A stretch of 64,000 nt of DNA from assembly GCA_028456385.1 (NCBI GenBank), contig JALNQF010000095.1, forward strand, positions 62,001 to 126,000, written 5' to 3'. Both the position numbers and the translations under genes were made by a program. This DNA comes from Ophiosphaerella korrae (Eukaryota; Ascomycota; Dothideomycetes; Pleosporales; Phaeosphaeriaceae). Of this stretch, positions 54,341 to 64,000 are shown in pieces (the stretch's first letter is position 1; every line of letters begins with the position of its first letter). Under the pieces are notes generated by a model. It saw only the letters and a program-made list of their open reading frames with translations, searched no databases and was not told the DNA's origin.

Positions 54341-55280
54341 TCAAAGTCTTGTCACTTCTAATCCCCTCAGCGAATATGTTGTATCTGCATACATATTAGT
54401 TCTTGTCCTCTAGGAGAGTAGTCAACTTACTCGATCCAGGCCCAGGGCTCCCGCTGCTCCCCTCCATCTGCAGATTGATCACCAAGTACAGTTCCTTCCC
54501 GACATAATCTTTCCCATAATGTGTTGTCACTTCAACGCCATCAAGCCAATACTTGACCTGAACGATGCCGCCGCCATTATCCTTCAGTTGGCACTTAATA
54601 TCGTGCCACTGGCTTGGATTTGGGTAGTTGATGTCCTTGGCCTGCACAGAGGATGAAGTGTTGAACGTGTTGAAACTGATTTTCCCGCTACCCTTCCACT
54701 CCGCCATATCCACCTCTGGCGGCCAGCCCGAGACCGCGGTAAGCCAGAAGGCAGGCCAAGTTCCTACAACACCGCGTCAGAAGCGGAATCAAAGTATGCA
54801 CAAGTGTATGCGTGCCCTACTGGAAAGAACAAGAAACTTACCTTTTGCGGTGGTGGCAATAAAACTTGAACTGAAGACTAAAGTCGTGCCTTTTGCTACG
54901 ACAAACTTCTGCTTTGCACCGATTGCGCCGCTGAGATAGTTGATGGGTATTTGCTTGCCGCCGTGAGTGGCGGGCGGCTGGCCTTTGACAGGTTGTGCAG
55001 TGATGCTCAGAACACCGGGTGAGGATATCGTAACGTGGGCTTTGTCCATGCGTGCCCCTCCTACCAGGGAAGTTAGCAATAGATATAAATGAAGGCTTTT
55101 ATGGGATTGCGCACCGTTGTGTGTGTTGCCGCCCCATGGGTAGTTGTACGTGAAGTAGTTTTCGAGGTTCGCGGTGTTGTCAAAGACGGACTTGGGTATG
55201 AGGGTTGCTGCGCGGACTGCATGAGGGGAAGCGGATGCAAGAGCGATGAGTGCGGCTGTATAGAAAGTAACACGATGCAT
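54341..55280 (-). CDS. secreted GH16-like glycoside hydrolase
   Basis: Secreted concanavalin-fold enzyme of the GH16 type, expected to cut beta-glucans or related polymers. Four exons on the minus strand, 55280-55115, 55060-54842, 54763-54431 and 54384-54341, give 253 residues. The start at 55280 gives a clean signal peptide (MHRVTFYTAALIALASASPH); an ATG 11 codons upstream is in frame. The catalytic motif E-x-D-x-x-E is seen in SGWPPEVDMAEWKG (Glu ~143, Asp ~145, Glu ~148), preceded by TWPAFWLTAV. ELYLVINLQMEGSSG is the usual late strand. The last exon (NTTYSLRGLEVTRL) was added because a GTAAGT donor and a TGCAG acceptor join in phase and restore the family's end strand; reading through instead ends 12 residues after the donor. 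Confidence 0.85.
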
Positions 55281-56123
55281 TGTTGTGTATGCTCGTGCTC
55301 GAAAGCTGTTCAAAGGACACAGGACAAGAGACTGAAGTCACTTTAAGAATGGAAAGGCCACATGGGGCCGAGGCAGACAAAGCTTTCAGACCAGGAACCC
55401 CCTCTTTATGAGAATGAACCTTGTCGCATGCTGGCCCCGGAAAGAAAGTTCCTGCGTGTAGAGGTTAGTGCTGTTGTTTGTCACGATGGTCACAAATATA
55501 GTGATGTACTGGGGGACCTGGTCGTGATGATGCTTCAACCAATGGCAATTCCACGTCTACCCTATCAGTTCCATCGACTAATTCGCGTAAATTAAAGCTT
55601 TCCATGGTTGATACAATTACATACTATGGCATCAGGGAATAAAAAAGATTGAATTTACTTCAAAGGCTAACTGGTTCCGCAAAGGTATTGTTCGGGTGTC
55701 TCTGCATGACCAACCCACCCACCTGAGTAACTATGATATGTTTAGAGAAAGTAAGAAAACCGTCCACATTGCACAAAAAGATTCGTTCTTGCCCTTTTGT
55801 TTCCAAGTGCCAGCGACGCTCATGGAAAGAATAGAAAGCCACCACCGTATAAATACCCCCACTTTGATATGCCCGATCGGGCACATGAGGTACATTCCAA
55901 ATTGCATTAGTTGCTTAAGGAAATAAGAAACTTCTGGACTTAATTCATCCAAGCTGATCGAGCCGTCCTGCTGCTTAGCGTTGAAACAGAACATCCTTGA
56001 TGAGAATGAATCACTACTATCAGTTTCCACAGCCGATTGTTTGTTAGTTCGGGCGGAGCCAACTCTACTGAACCTGAGTAGTCCAACCTACAGAGAAGTG
56101 GCCCCTTTTGAATGAAGGGAATA
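55281..56123. other. intergenic, 843 bp
   Basis: GH16 promoter and DUF1774 gene 3' flank. Small frames on both strands (55696-55926, 55660-55884) have no support. Confidence 0.55.
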
Positions 56124-57058
56124 CTACTCATCAGCCAACAACGGGGCGCGCTCACGGTCTTCGCTAACGATCTGTCCACGGGGGAAGGGATCGCGACCAA
56201 GGAGTCCGGGTATGCCAACAGCGAGCGAGAGAATGAAGAGAAGGCCACCAATAGTGAACGCAAAGATCCATTGGAGTTGGACGACATGCGGCTTGGTAAG
56301 AAACTGACTTACGCCAGTTGCTAGGGTGGATTGTAAGCTGTGTGATTAGGGTTGTAAAAGTGTATAGATATATAGAACTTACAGAAACTGAGGACAGACA
56401 GTGCAAAGCCGATGGTGTAGTCCTTGTAGGCTGCGAGGAAGAAGACTCCATAGCCTAGCCAGCTCCAGATGAAAACATTGGCAACGATGCGTGCAGCAAA
56501 ATGATTCGAATGAAAAGCCACGGCACCGACCCAGTACAGCGCAGCGAAATTCCAAGCAAGAGGACCGCTCACAGTGCCGATGTGGATTACCCTTGGGATA
56601 GTAGAGTGACGGAAGTAAGCGAAGGAGAGATTGAAATAGTTGATAATAATCAACAGCTCCGCGAGCCAATAATGGCTTCGTACCCAGAGGTGGATAAAGC
56701 CGAAGAGAAGAAGGTTGTTTGCCACGAAGTGAGATCCGACATTGGCTGCAGCTGTTACGTACACGGTGTCAGAGGCGTACAGGGACCATGCATAGACAAG
56801 TTGAAGAGCAAAGAGCACAATCCAGTAGATACTTGTAATAATCTTGCTTTGTGAAAATGGCGTAGGGTAGTTGTGCTGCCAGAATCGGCCATGAGGATGA
56901 CCACCCTCGTGTGGCTCGTTGAAGGTGTAGTAAAAGGCCGTGACCAGAAGCAGCAAGTAGCTGATAGAAGTGGTGATCTTGTAGAAGAGGATGGACTGTG
57001 AAGAGAACTCCTCGCGACGGGCGAAGGGGTTGCGGTTGGTTGTGGCTGGTTCCGACAT
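56124..57058 (-). CDS. DUF1774 multi-pass membrane protein
   Basis: Fungal membrane protein of the DUF1774 family, function unknown. Two exons on the minus strand, 57058-56383 and 56320-56124, separated by a 62-nt intron (GTAAGT...CCTAG), give 290 residues. The N-terminus carries the family start NPFARREEFSSQS. Around eight membrane segments follow, with conserved blocks TPFSQSKIITSIYWIVLFALQ, AAANVGSHFVANNLL and SGPLAWNFAALYWVGAVA. The C-terminal exon (VVQLQWIFAFTIGGLLFI) supplies the last segment and a soluble tail ending APLLADE. Endomembrane residence is likely; nothing in the neighbourhood suggests a partner. The family call is from conserved blocks remembered for this group. Confidence 0.85.
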
Positions 57059-58536
57059 TGTGCTAGATGCCGGTGATAGTCTGGTATCGAATTGTCGGTG
57101 TTAGGCTGTGATGACGCTCAGCGATAGTAAGGTAGAAGGCCTAGTCAGCGAACAGAGCAGTGGCAGCCAAACGGGAGCTAGTGGTGATAGAGAGCTGGGC
57201 AGAACTATTGAAATTCGGACAAAGGCCGCCAGCGTGCTCGGGCAGAAGTGGAGAGAGGGCGCTAGGGTGTAAGAGCTAACAAGTGGTGGTAGCAGAGGAG
57301 AGAGCTCTTGATAGCAAGGCAGCCAAGAAGGGTTGTAGGAATCGGTAGATCAATGGATTTGGATAGCTCGATATCGATGTAGAAGAGAGGGAGCTAGGCG
57401 GGCAGAAGGTATTGATATAGTTCAGTTGTCATGCAGCTCGTCGGCGAGCCAAAAGCTAAAAGGCGGTAATGGTGCAATAAGGTGAGATTCGGATGAGCTA
57501 GACGACGGTGTGGCAGAGTCAGAGGTAGACAGCCAGACGGTGGTGTGATAGGGCCAGAGCTAGAAAGCCGAACAGTGGTACGGTAATGCGAGATACAAAC
57601 AGCCGGACAGCGGTAAGGGAACAGTTTGAGACCCAGCTAGCCAAACAGCGGTACAGCGGAGTGAGATGCAGACAAGCGAACAGCAGAGTATACGAGCCCA
57701 GAGAAAGCCACGGAGCGAAGAAGTAGGTAAGAAAGAAGAAGACGCAAGCACCCAGAAAACAAGTACCTGATAGCTAAAGTCCAACACAACTAAGTCACGC
57801 CATTCCCCATTAGCGGCCCGAAACCGAGCGGCCCACTCACCCATTCGCCCCGTGCAAGGCAAAAATGTACGTCATACGCTTCTCCCGCTGCTGGTGCAGG
57901 ATCTAGGGTCTAAGCTCGCCATGTCCCTTGCCCCGCACCAAACCTTGTCATGGGATGGGTACTTGCGCTAACAATTGGTTCCCGCCTCGTATCCCTGCAC
58001 CTTGTGATACACCTAGGATGCGGGGACTGCATGATACCCATATGAGTGGGACGCAAATGTCGCCTAGAGTTATTCCATGGTCAATAGGGACGTGTGGAGG
58101 ATGTGGATTGTTACGCAACACAAATGGCATTGGAAACTAACTACCGCGCAAACAAAGTAGGAAAACCCTGGGTATCTCTGGGTCGCCGCATCGCAACAAC
58201 TATTACGGTACTGCTCCCAATATCAAAGTGCCAATGCTAATATCCGCAGTGGACGCAGCAACGAGCAGTAGGTACTCCAAATGTTTGCGCGGCTGCCGCG
58301 CTGATTCGTTGGCCGCCTGGAACCCTGAACGCCTGGGAAACAACCTCGTTCCGATGAACGCAATATCGGGTACCAACAAACGTCATTTGCATAGCACAAG
58401 ACCGATAATACCCAGGCTCCCGAGACATAATCGCCATCTTTCGGTCATCCATTTACCATTGGCGAATGAAAAGAAAATCTCCAAACATCTCCTCGCACAA
58501 ACAATTCCCATATTGATAAAGGCATTGTGGCCGGTC
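57059..58536. other. 1.5-kb gene-free region with degenerate repeat
   Basis: Upstream of the DUF1774 gene and downstream of HosB. The part 57525-57720 is a degenerate tandem array. A minus-strand frame at 57560-57862 overlaps that array and is not called. No gene elsewhere. Confidence 0.5.
57525..57720. repeat. degenerate ~35-38 bp tandem repeat (AGCCGGACAGCGGTA type)
   Basis: Five diverged units beginning AGCCAGACGGTGGTG, AGCCGAACAGTGGTA, AGCCGGACAGCGGTA, AGCCAAACAGCGGTA and AAGCGAACAGCAGAG, spaced 30-38 bp. It lies about 500 bp upstream of the DUF1774 start. Confidence 0.7.
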
Positions 58537-61500
58537 CTAGCGTCTTGGTGTGTCGGGAACTTCCCAAATGTCTCCACGTATCTCTTCCTTGGGGCCTGCG
58601 AATGCACTTTGATGTCCAGTGGCAACTCTAGCCGGCGCAGCACCAGAGTTTGATGAAAATGGAATGCTGCCATGTGCAGAAAAGACTGGCAGATCCTGCC
58701 GCTTACTAACGGGCGACAAAGGTTGGGGACCAGTTGTTGAATTTGTAACAGATGTCGTGTTCGGAGGAAGCCATTGAAGAGGCACCGAGGTAGGAAGTCC
58801 TGTCGCCTTCATCTCACCATTTACAGTAGAGGTGGGGCTAAAGGACTGAGTCGTGTAGTTCATAAACTCAGGCATGTTTGATGGCGGCGGTGGTGGCGGC
58901 GTTTCGGCGCATAGAGGGGGAGTTATATCACGCACAGGCGTTGTCATAGTGATGAATGATGGTTTGGGAAGCTGCTCGCGAAGCTGTTCAATGGGCGTGT
59001 TTTCGGCGGGGGGCTCAGTGAGGCCAGCGGCCGCGAATCGATCAACTTCCTGGGTATTTGTAGTAATTGCTTTGGTGGGTGGCAGCGGAGTAGCAGATTC
59101 GACTAGTGCCGAGACAGAACCGGGCTGGACAGGCTGAGGCTGTACGAGAGGAGCCATCGCTACGCTCTGCAGTTGTGGGCGCTCAGGTACGGGAGAAATA
59201 GTTCTCGTGTCAACAGGCGAGGCGGGCTTTGAGGACTTAGGGGGTCGTCCAGGTCCCCTCTTCGCAGCAGTAGCTGGCTTAGCAGCTGGCTTTGTTGCCG
59301 TTGCGCGTGCCGCGGCCGGTTTTCGCGATGCTGTCTTTGCTGATGCCTTCTTCGCCGCGTCTAATGCCTTCTGTTTCTCCTCCTTCTCTTTTTCGCGAGC
59401 TTCGTATTCCTCCTTCGATGGCAACTTCAGAGTTATTCTCTTAAGCCCTGTGGTGAGAACGTCCATGTCATCATTCTCTTTGCCCTTTGGTGCTGCTGTT
59501 TTGCTGGCATAGTTTGAGGGTACGCGTGGTACAGGTGGACGGGGAGCTGCGCGAGAGGTGGTAGTCGTGGTAGCTCCTCGAGTTTTCTTTGATGCGACAC
59601 TGTTAGTCGTGGCTGCTACAGGCGCTACACTGGGTCTTCGAGAGGCGACACTCGGCTCCCGACTGACACTCCTATCCCCAATCGAAGATACACTAGACGC
59701 GATACTCATTCGTCGGGAAGCAGAACGCGCTGGGACTGGTTCCTCCATTGTAGCCAAGGGAAAGTCCGCAATTGTCTTACGGCGACTTGCTCTTGACTCT
59801 GGTCGCAACGATGCCTTTTCATCATCCGAATTAGGGTCGATGTATGTCGCGACATTGTTACGGCGACGAAGCTGTCGGCCTGATGGATCAAGGTGCACCG
59901 AATTCAACACCGGCGCAGCGGGCTTATCCTTCTTAACTTTGGGCTCGGCAAGATCCTCAGGCCTATGACTGCGGGTTTGGCGGTCAGATGGTATCAACAG
60001 TTGACTCAGAGAATGTGCTGCAGTTGCCCAATCAACTTCGGGTGGGGGTGGCGTAGGAGCTCGAGAAGGGCTTGAAGCATGTCTCGTACCAAGAGTGCGT
60101 GAAATCTTCGTTGGGTCAACGACTTTCGCAGCAAAGGATTGTGTTGGCGATGAAAAGTGTGCTGGCGGTCCACTACGCACTTTCTTGGGCGCCACCACCG
60201 GAGGAGGATTTGTGACATTTTCCAGCTCGGACAGATGTGTCGCGTGCCACCATCGAGGATCATACGTAACAAGCGTAGCCTCACTCTCTAGAGATCGCAT
60301 TACTGCTTCTTCATCGTGCATGCTCAGCCCACCAAGTCGTTGGCGCATGTCGAATGCAAGGCCCTTTGCAGGCTTAGTATCATTCCATACTTGGCCGTCG
60401 CAAAGACCGGAAAGATGGCTCATGACACCACTAGCAAGCGCTCGATCGCTATAGCCGCCTTCGAGCACCGAGATGACGCGGCCGCCGACGCCTGTGTTCT
60501 CTTCGTTTGCAAGGCGGACAACATCTCTGGTGAAGCGCGCGTAGAATTCGGTGGGGACGTTGACAGAGTGACGCTGCATACCTGCAGTCTCCCATTCACT
60601 TGCATCGAAACCGGCGGATAAGAAAATTACCGCTTTGGGTGCCGGGTGATTAGGAGACGTTCGGAGACGGTTGGTATGGAACCTGAGATACTGTCGCGTC
60701 TTCTCAAGAAGCACTAGATATTTTTCTTCGTAAATAGCCCAAAACTCTTCTATCGTTTTCCATGATTGCAAATGTACATTCCAGACGGATTGACCGTGGG
60801 CATTGTCAATACACAAACTGGCCGCCTGAACCTTATCGTCGTCGCCATCTTCGCAAGGATAAGAGTTGATATCGTGCAAGCTGAAATAGCCGATTGAGGT
60901 CTTCTTCGAGTTAGGCGTGTTCCGAGACATGTTTTGTACTTTCTTGTTGCGCGCCCATGTGATGGCCTGAGAACCGTCTCCATGATGCAAATCGAAGTCG
61001 ATGATAGCCGCATGTGTTACGCCATACTGCATCATAGCGTGCTCAATACCAACATGCACGTTGTTCAACCAGCAAAAACCAGAGGGATAGTCGTCGGAGC
61101 AATGATGGCCTGGGGGGCGAATGCACACGAATGCGCGTGTGGGACCGTTATTCGTGCCTGTGCTCTGGAAAACTGCGTCTACTGCATCAAGCACACCTCC
61201 AAGCGCACCTTGAAACGCATTCATCGACTCAGAACACAAGTAGAGATCTCCGGCATGCAATTCTCTCTTCGAAGCCTGTCCAGGGATACTCAGCGCATCC
61301 CGTGCCAACTCCTTACCAGTTGATGCTAGTTTGCGCTCGGCATTGTTGCACAGAGACTTAAGCTCACCCATCCATTTTGTACCGTGTACGTTGGTCACGA
61401 CCTGCGAGGTAATGTCCACCATGCGAGACGTTTTGCGGATCTTGAAAGGTATGCGCTGAGGGGGTTCGTAATAGGGATGCGGTGGATGACTGCCCTCGCT

Positions 61501-62181
61501 ATGGCGGTCACCCAGTCGCACGTAGGCAGCTGATATACCGAGCACGCTCGCGAGGATCCGCTCTGGTCTCTCCATGATAAGGCTTAGGGTGGTCTTGGGT
61601 GTCTTTGGTCTCGAGAAGCGATGCCCGTAACATTGGTCGTGGACGAAGACGATAGTGCCCGCATCGATAGGGTCAGTCATACACTCATGGCGAGCCAATT
61701 CCTTCTTGAAATATTCGTCGGCGACATCGCATGCGCGCAGAGGCAGCTTCTCCTCCAGTGGCGGGGGATGCAGTGGGCTCTTAGCTCCAATCGGCGACGG
61801 CATGTTTGGAACGAAAGACGATCGGCGCGAAGGGCCAGGGCGTGGGCTCCCAGGCACGTCGCCACGCAATGAGGAAGTCGAATATTTTCTCACCAATGCG
61901 GGGGAGGATGAGCGGCTTAAGCTGACGACGCTGGAACTGCGGCGGATCGAGCTGGGAGGGAAGCTGGGTGAGGAAGACGTTCGACGAGGTTCTGCGGGGT
62001 TCCTAGGCGACCTAGAACCGGGTGATTGCGGGAGAGGCGTGTTTGTAGGCGTATGCAGGGAAAGTCTCTTCAGTGAGTGTGAAAGGAGGTTCGCGTCATT
62101 GTTTGTTTGTCGCGCCGCTCTCGGAGTGCTGATGCCTCCAGTGGACGTATGATTCTGGTGTTGGCTTTGCATCGTGACCAA
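58537..62181 (-). CDS. hos3: class II histone deacetylase, Hos3/HosB type, with AT-hook
   Basis: Large HDAC related to yeast Hos3 and Aspergillus HosB. A single exon of 1214 residues; the ATG three codons in is an equal alternative start. Residues 1-150 are a Ser/Arg/Pro-rich disordered leader. The deacetylase domain covers about 165-640: CYGHRFSRPKTPKTTL and MERPERI at its start, then RPPGHHCSDDYPSGFCWLNN (~360, the His-His catalytic pair) and IIDFDLHHGDG (the zinc Asp/His). ISVLEGGYSDRAL (the catalytic-Tyr loop) comes near the end. The remaining ~550 residues are low-complexity. They include coiled Lys/Glu (EEYEAREKEKEEKQKA) and an AT-hook core KRGPGRPPKSSKP at ~975. The wording of the N-terminal HDAC block is closest to the Hos3 group. 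Its role is chromatin silencing or secondary metabolite control in relatives. Confidence 0.92.
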   Translation of the reverse strand: MVTMQSQHQNHTSTGGISTPRAARQTNNDANLLSHSLKRLSLHTPTNTPLPQSPGSRSPRNPAEPRRTSSSPSFPPSSIRRSSSVVSLSRSSSPALVRKYSTSSLRGDVPGSPRPGPSRRSSFVPNMPSPIGAKSPLHPPPLEEKLPLRACDVADEYFKKELARHECMTDPIDAGTIVFVHDQCYGHRFSRPKTPKTTLSLIMERPERILASVLGISAAYVRLGDRHSEGSHPPHPYYEPPQRIPFKIRKTSRMVDITSQVVTNVHGTKWMGELKSLCNNAERKLASTGKELARDALSIPGQASKRELHAGDLYLCSESMNAFQGALGGVLDAVDAVFQSTGTNNGPTRAFVCIRPPGHHCSDDYPSGFCWLNNVHVGIEHAMMQYGVTHAAIIDFDLHHGDGSQAITWARNKKVQNMSRNTPNSKKTSIGYFSLHDINSYPCEDGDDDKVQAASLCIDNAHGQSVWNVHLQSWKTIEEFWAIYEEKYLVLLEKTRQYLRFHTNRLRTSPNHPAPKAVIFLSAGFDASEWETAGMQRHSVNVPTEFYARFTRDVVRLANEENTGVGGRVISVLEGGYSDRALASGVMSHLSGLCDGQVWNDTKPAKGLAFDMRQRLGGLSMHDEEAVMRSLESEATLVTYDPRWWHATHLSELENVTNPPPVVAPKKVRSGPPAHFSSPTQSFAAKVVDPTKISRTLGTRHASSPSRAPTPPPPEVDWATAAHSLSQLLIPSDRQTRSHRPEDLAEPKVKKDKPAAPVLNSVHLDPSGRQLRRRNNVATYIDPNSDDEKASLRPESRASRRKTIADFPLATMEEPVPARSASRRMSIASSVSSIGDRSVSREPSVASRRPSVAPVAATTNSVASKKTRGATTTTTSRAAPRPPVPRVPSNYASKTAAPKGKENDDMDVLTTGLKRITLKLPSKEEYEAREKEKEEKQKALDAAKKASAKTASRKPAAARATATKPAAKPATAAKRGPGRPPKSSKPASPVDTRTISPVPERPQLQSVAMAPLVQPQPVQPGSVSALVESATPLPPTKAITTNTQEVDRFAAAGLTEPPAENTPIEQLREQLPKPSFITMTTPVRDITPPLCAETPPPPPPSNMPEFMNYTTQSFSPTSTVNGEMKATGLPTSVPLQWLPPNTTSVTNSTTGPQPLSPVSKRQDLPVFSAHGSIPFSSNSGAAPARVATGHQSAFAGPKEEIRGDIWEVPDTPRR

Positions 62182-63104
62182 ATACGGTCGCGTCGCGACA
62201 CGTGTCTCGCTGGTTTGAGTGAATGTTCGTTATCAGAGTCGTGGTAGTGATGGTCCAGGGGCACGGGCAATGACGATGCGAATGCGCGTTGCCAGGGAAA
62301 GCAACAGGGTTCACGCTATCCCCCCGCTGCCTAAGCGAATGAACCTTGTCACGCTGTCACAACACCAACCAAGACGTCCAGACATTCTGGAAACGAAGAC
62401 ATGGCCAAATTTACAAAACATCATGAAATCTTTGTTTTCCAGCTCCTCTCGGAGTTGGATCGCCTTGAGCACTACCAACGCTATCCTTGTACAACCATCA
62501 CTGTAAGGACCATGGATTTGTTGACTTCACAAGAAGATAGTCAACTAGCTAATGGAACACAAAGCAAGGGAAATATGCTATTAGTTTATTTACATGAGAG
62601 GACATCATTGTCACAAAATCTTCACATAGAGCCTCCATTCCCCCTAGAACCTTGCACCTACCCTCGCCCATCTTGTCGCGAGACCGTGATTTTGAGAACG
62701 CTGCTGGCGGTATCACTACTGAAACTTGAATTTTACAACATTCTTCTTTTCGGCGCATATTCATTCGTGCGATTCACGCTCGAAGTCGTGATTTTCGATT
62801 CGTCGATGGCCATTACTTCACTATACCTGTGTGAAAGGGAAACTAGGCCTACGTGGAAGTTTAGTTGAGTAAGATTCAAGGCATTAAAGCGCGGCTAGGC
62901 CGTATTACTGTGACTGTTTGGCCTCAGAACACCAATCATAGACGACTCCAGAACCATGGTTCCATGATATGTTTGATTGCTTGGATCGGATCACTGCTGT
63001 GGCAGGGAGTTCGGCCAGCGTTTTCTGAGCTACATCAGCCCCTAAATCGACATCTTCGAAATCTTCAGCCTACAACTCCGCTTGATTCGTTATCGAATGT
63101 GATA
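62182..63104. other. intergenic, HosB promoter side
   Basis: Open frames such as 62401-62868 have no domain and overlap each other on both strands. No repeat recognised. Confidence 0.5.
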
Positions 63105-63698
63105 CTAATTGCGCGACGTGACTAACTTCCGCCCGTACATTCGTACTTTCCTCCCCATCTTTAGCAGAGTTATACCTTCCACTATTCTCAACGTTGTATA
63201 CCGTTGTGGCACTAGGATTTCAATAAACTCACGGCCGTACTGTTGTCCCGGATATTGCAGCTCTGTCTGCTTCTGTACACCCTCCGGTCGTGAGTAAAGG
63301 TCTGTATTCTCAATATGGTCATGGGGTTGTAAATCATCATTCGCTTTCTTTCCCGTTCCCTTAGTTGAAGTGAAGTATTCCATGAACCCTCCCCCTACTC
63401 CTTTGATTGCTACATGGGCTTTACTTAGTGGCTTCGCAATCAGCCCATTGTTTGGAGCCACTATGTCTTGTGGAGCATGCGGCAGTGCCTTTCCATGATC
63501 ATATCCGTCAGCCAGAACGTTGGTCATTGCGATGATCTGGCCATTGACATGTTGTGCACTGTTGGTGTTCTCTCCCCCCTCCAGGTCATCAGCTAGAACA
63601 CATCGACGGTATTTTGTCAATGCTGTAGCAGCAAGACACCCGCCTACAAGAAGCGGAAGAAATACAATGGCAACGATCAAGAGTATCAAAGGCATCAT
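63105..63698 (-). CDS. possible small membrane-anchored protein, 197 aa
   Basis: Not recognised. The open frame begins MMPLILLIVAIVFLPLLVGG, a single strong N-terminal membrane segment, followed by a basic stop-transfer (TKYRRC) and a ~160-residue polar region with no domain (DDLEGGENTNSAQHVN; EYFTSTKGTGKKANDD; a Lys/Arg-rich end KMGRKVRMYGRKL). This layout suits a type III or signal-anchored protein. It may be one exon of a longer gene whose start lies further upstream. The Met next to it is an equal start. Support is limited to length and a coherent topology. Confidence 0.4.
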   Translation of the reverse strand: MMPLILLIVAIVFLPLLVGGCLAATALTKYRRCVLADDLEGGENTNSAQHVNGQIIAMTNVLADGYDHGKALPHAPQDIVAPNNGLIAKPLSKAHVAIKGVGGGFMEYFTSTKGTGKKANDDLQPHDHIENTDLYSRPEGVQKQTELQYPGQQYGREFIEILVPQRYTTLRIVEGITLLKMGRKVRMYGRKLVTSRN

Positions 63699-64000
63699 TT
63701 GTGTTTAGTGTGGCGACGAAGGTAAGAATAGGCTGGATGAGTCAGGATATAGTGCTGATATGGCTGTCGCAATATGTACGAGGGTTAGGAAATTTTCTAA
63801 ACTCCAAGTGATTACACGAAGCTGTAAACAAACGGTGAGAAACCTCCTACTTCATTAGCCATCCAATTAGGAAGCAATGACTACACAGATATTGGTGGGG
63901 GTATGTCATGACCCCAAATTTTCTATATTCGGTGCCACTACCAATATATTATTTCATGAGCCTCGTAAGCGAATACTGTGTTTGCAGCCTGGACGGTATT
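63699..64000. other. gene-free right edge
   Basis: Upstream flank of the membrane-anchored candidate. Nothing recognised. Confidence 0.5.

Noticed and set aside
57560..57862. 100-codon minus-strand frame with a hydrophobic end
   Set aside because: It runs through the degenerate tandem array and is likely DUF1774 upstream sequence, not a gene.
62401..62868. 155-codon plus-strand frame
   Set aside because: No domain, no splice signal, and competing frames on both strands; composition not protein-like throughout.

Overview
The window looks like nuclear DNA of a filamentous ascomycete (Pezizomycotina), probably a Dothideomycete such as a member of the Pleosporales. The placement rests on short GT-AG introns of about 48-66 nt, a gene set typical of filamentous fungi (Mrp51, Bbc1/Mti1, a Hos3/HosB-type deacetylase, a DUF1774 membrane protein, a class II heme peroxidase), and gene-dense blocks alternating with gene-poor, repeat-bearing stretches. 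The class call is an inference; no marker gene fixes the species. I saw no rRNA gene, no convincing tRNA gene and no CRISPR array.

Layout. 0.4-26 kb is mostly housekeeping: ribosomal protein S17, a vacuolar-type Ca2+/H+ exchanger, a secreted M28 aminopeptidase, two lineage proteins, the mitoribosomal protein Mrp51, the CTD phosphatase Rtr1/RPAP2, the actin-patch SH3 protein Bbc1, a DHA1-type MFS transporter and an acidic orphan. 26-37.9 kb is gene-poor. It holds a broken protein gene (27.1-27.9 kb), coding-like relics, a palindrome-ended repeat family (35.0-35.5 and 36.7-36.9 kb) and a retroelement-like promoter. 37.9-41.3 kb returns to housekeeping with a divergent AP-1 beta-adaptin/EMC4 pair. 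41.6-44.6 kb holds a ruined kinase-like gene and a degenerate tandem repeat interrupted by a 507-bp inverted-repeat element. 44.6-50.6 kb carries a secreted class II peroxidase, a metallophosphoesterase-fold protein that has lost most metal ligands, and a double-GFA-domain protein. 50.6-54.2 kb is another gene graveyard with a tandem array of hairpins. 54.3-63.7 kb holds a secreted GH16-like hydrolase, a DUF1774 protein, a large HosB/Hos3 deacetylase with an AT-hook and a weak C-terminal membrane-protein candidate.

The genes do not form one pathway or a biosynthetic cluster. The secreted enzymes (M28 peptidase, peroxidase, GH16) fit an extracellular, plant-litter or plant-associated lifestyle. 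The most unusual material lies in the accessory stretches. One item is the 43.4-43.9 kb element, whose 62-63 bp inverted ends read outward like the 5' half of a tRNA cut in the anticodon loop, with a 5-bp target duplication. Another is the hairpin array at 53.5-53.8 kb, which sits inside a broken reading frame at a place where splicing would restore phase. Exon coordinates were worked out by hand from splice signals and phase arithmetic; no alignment or database search was possible.
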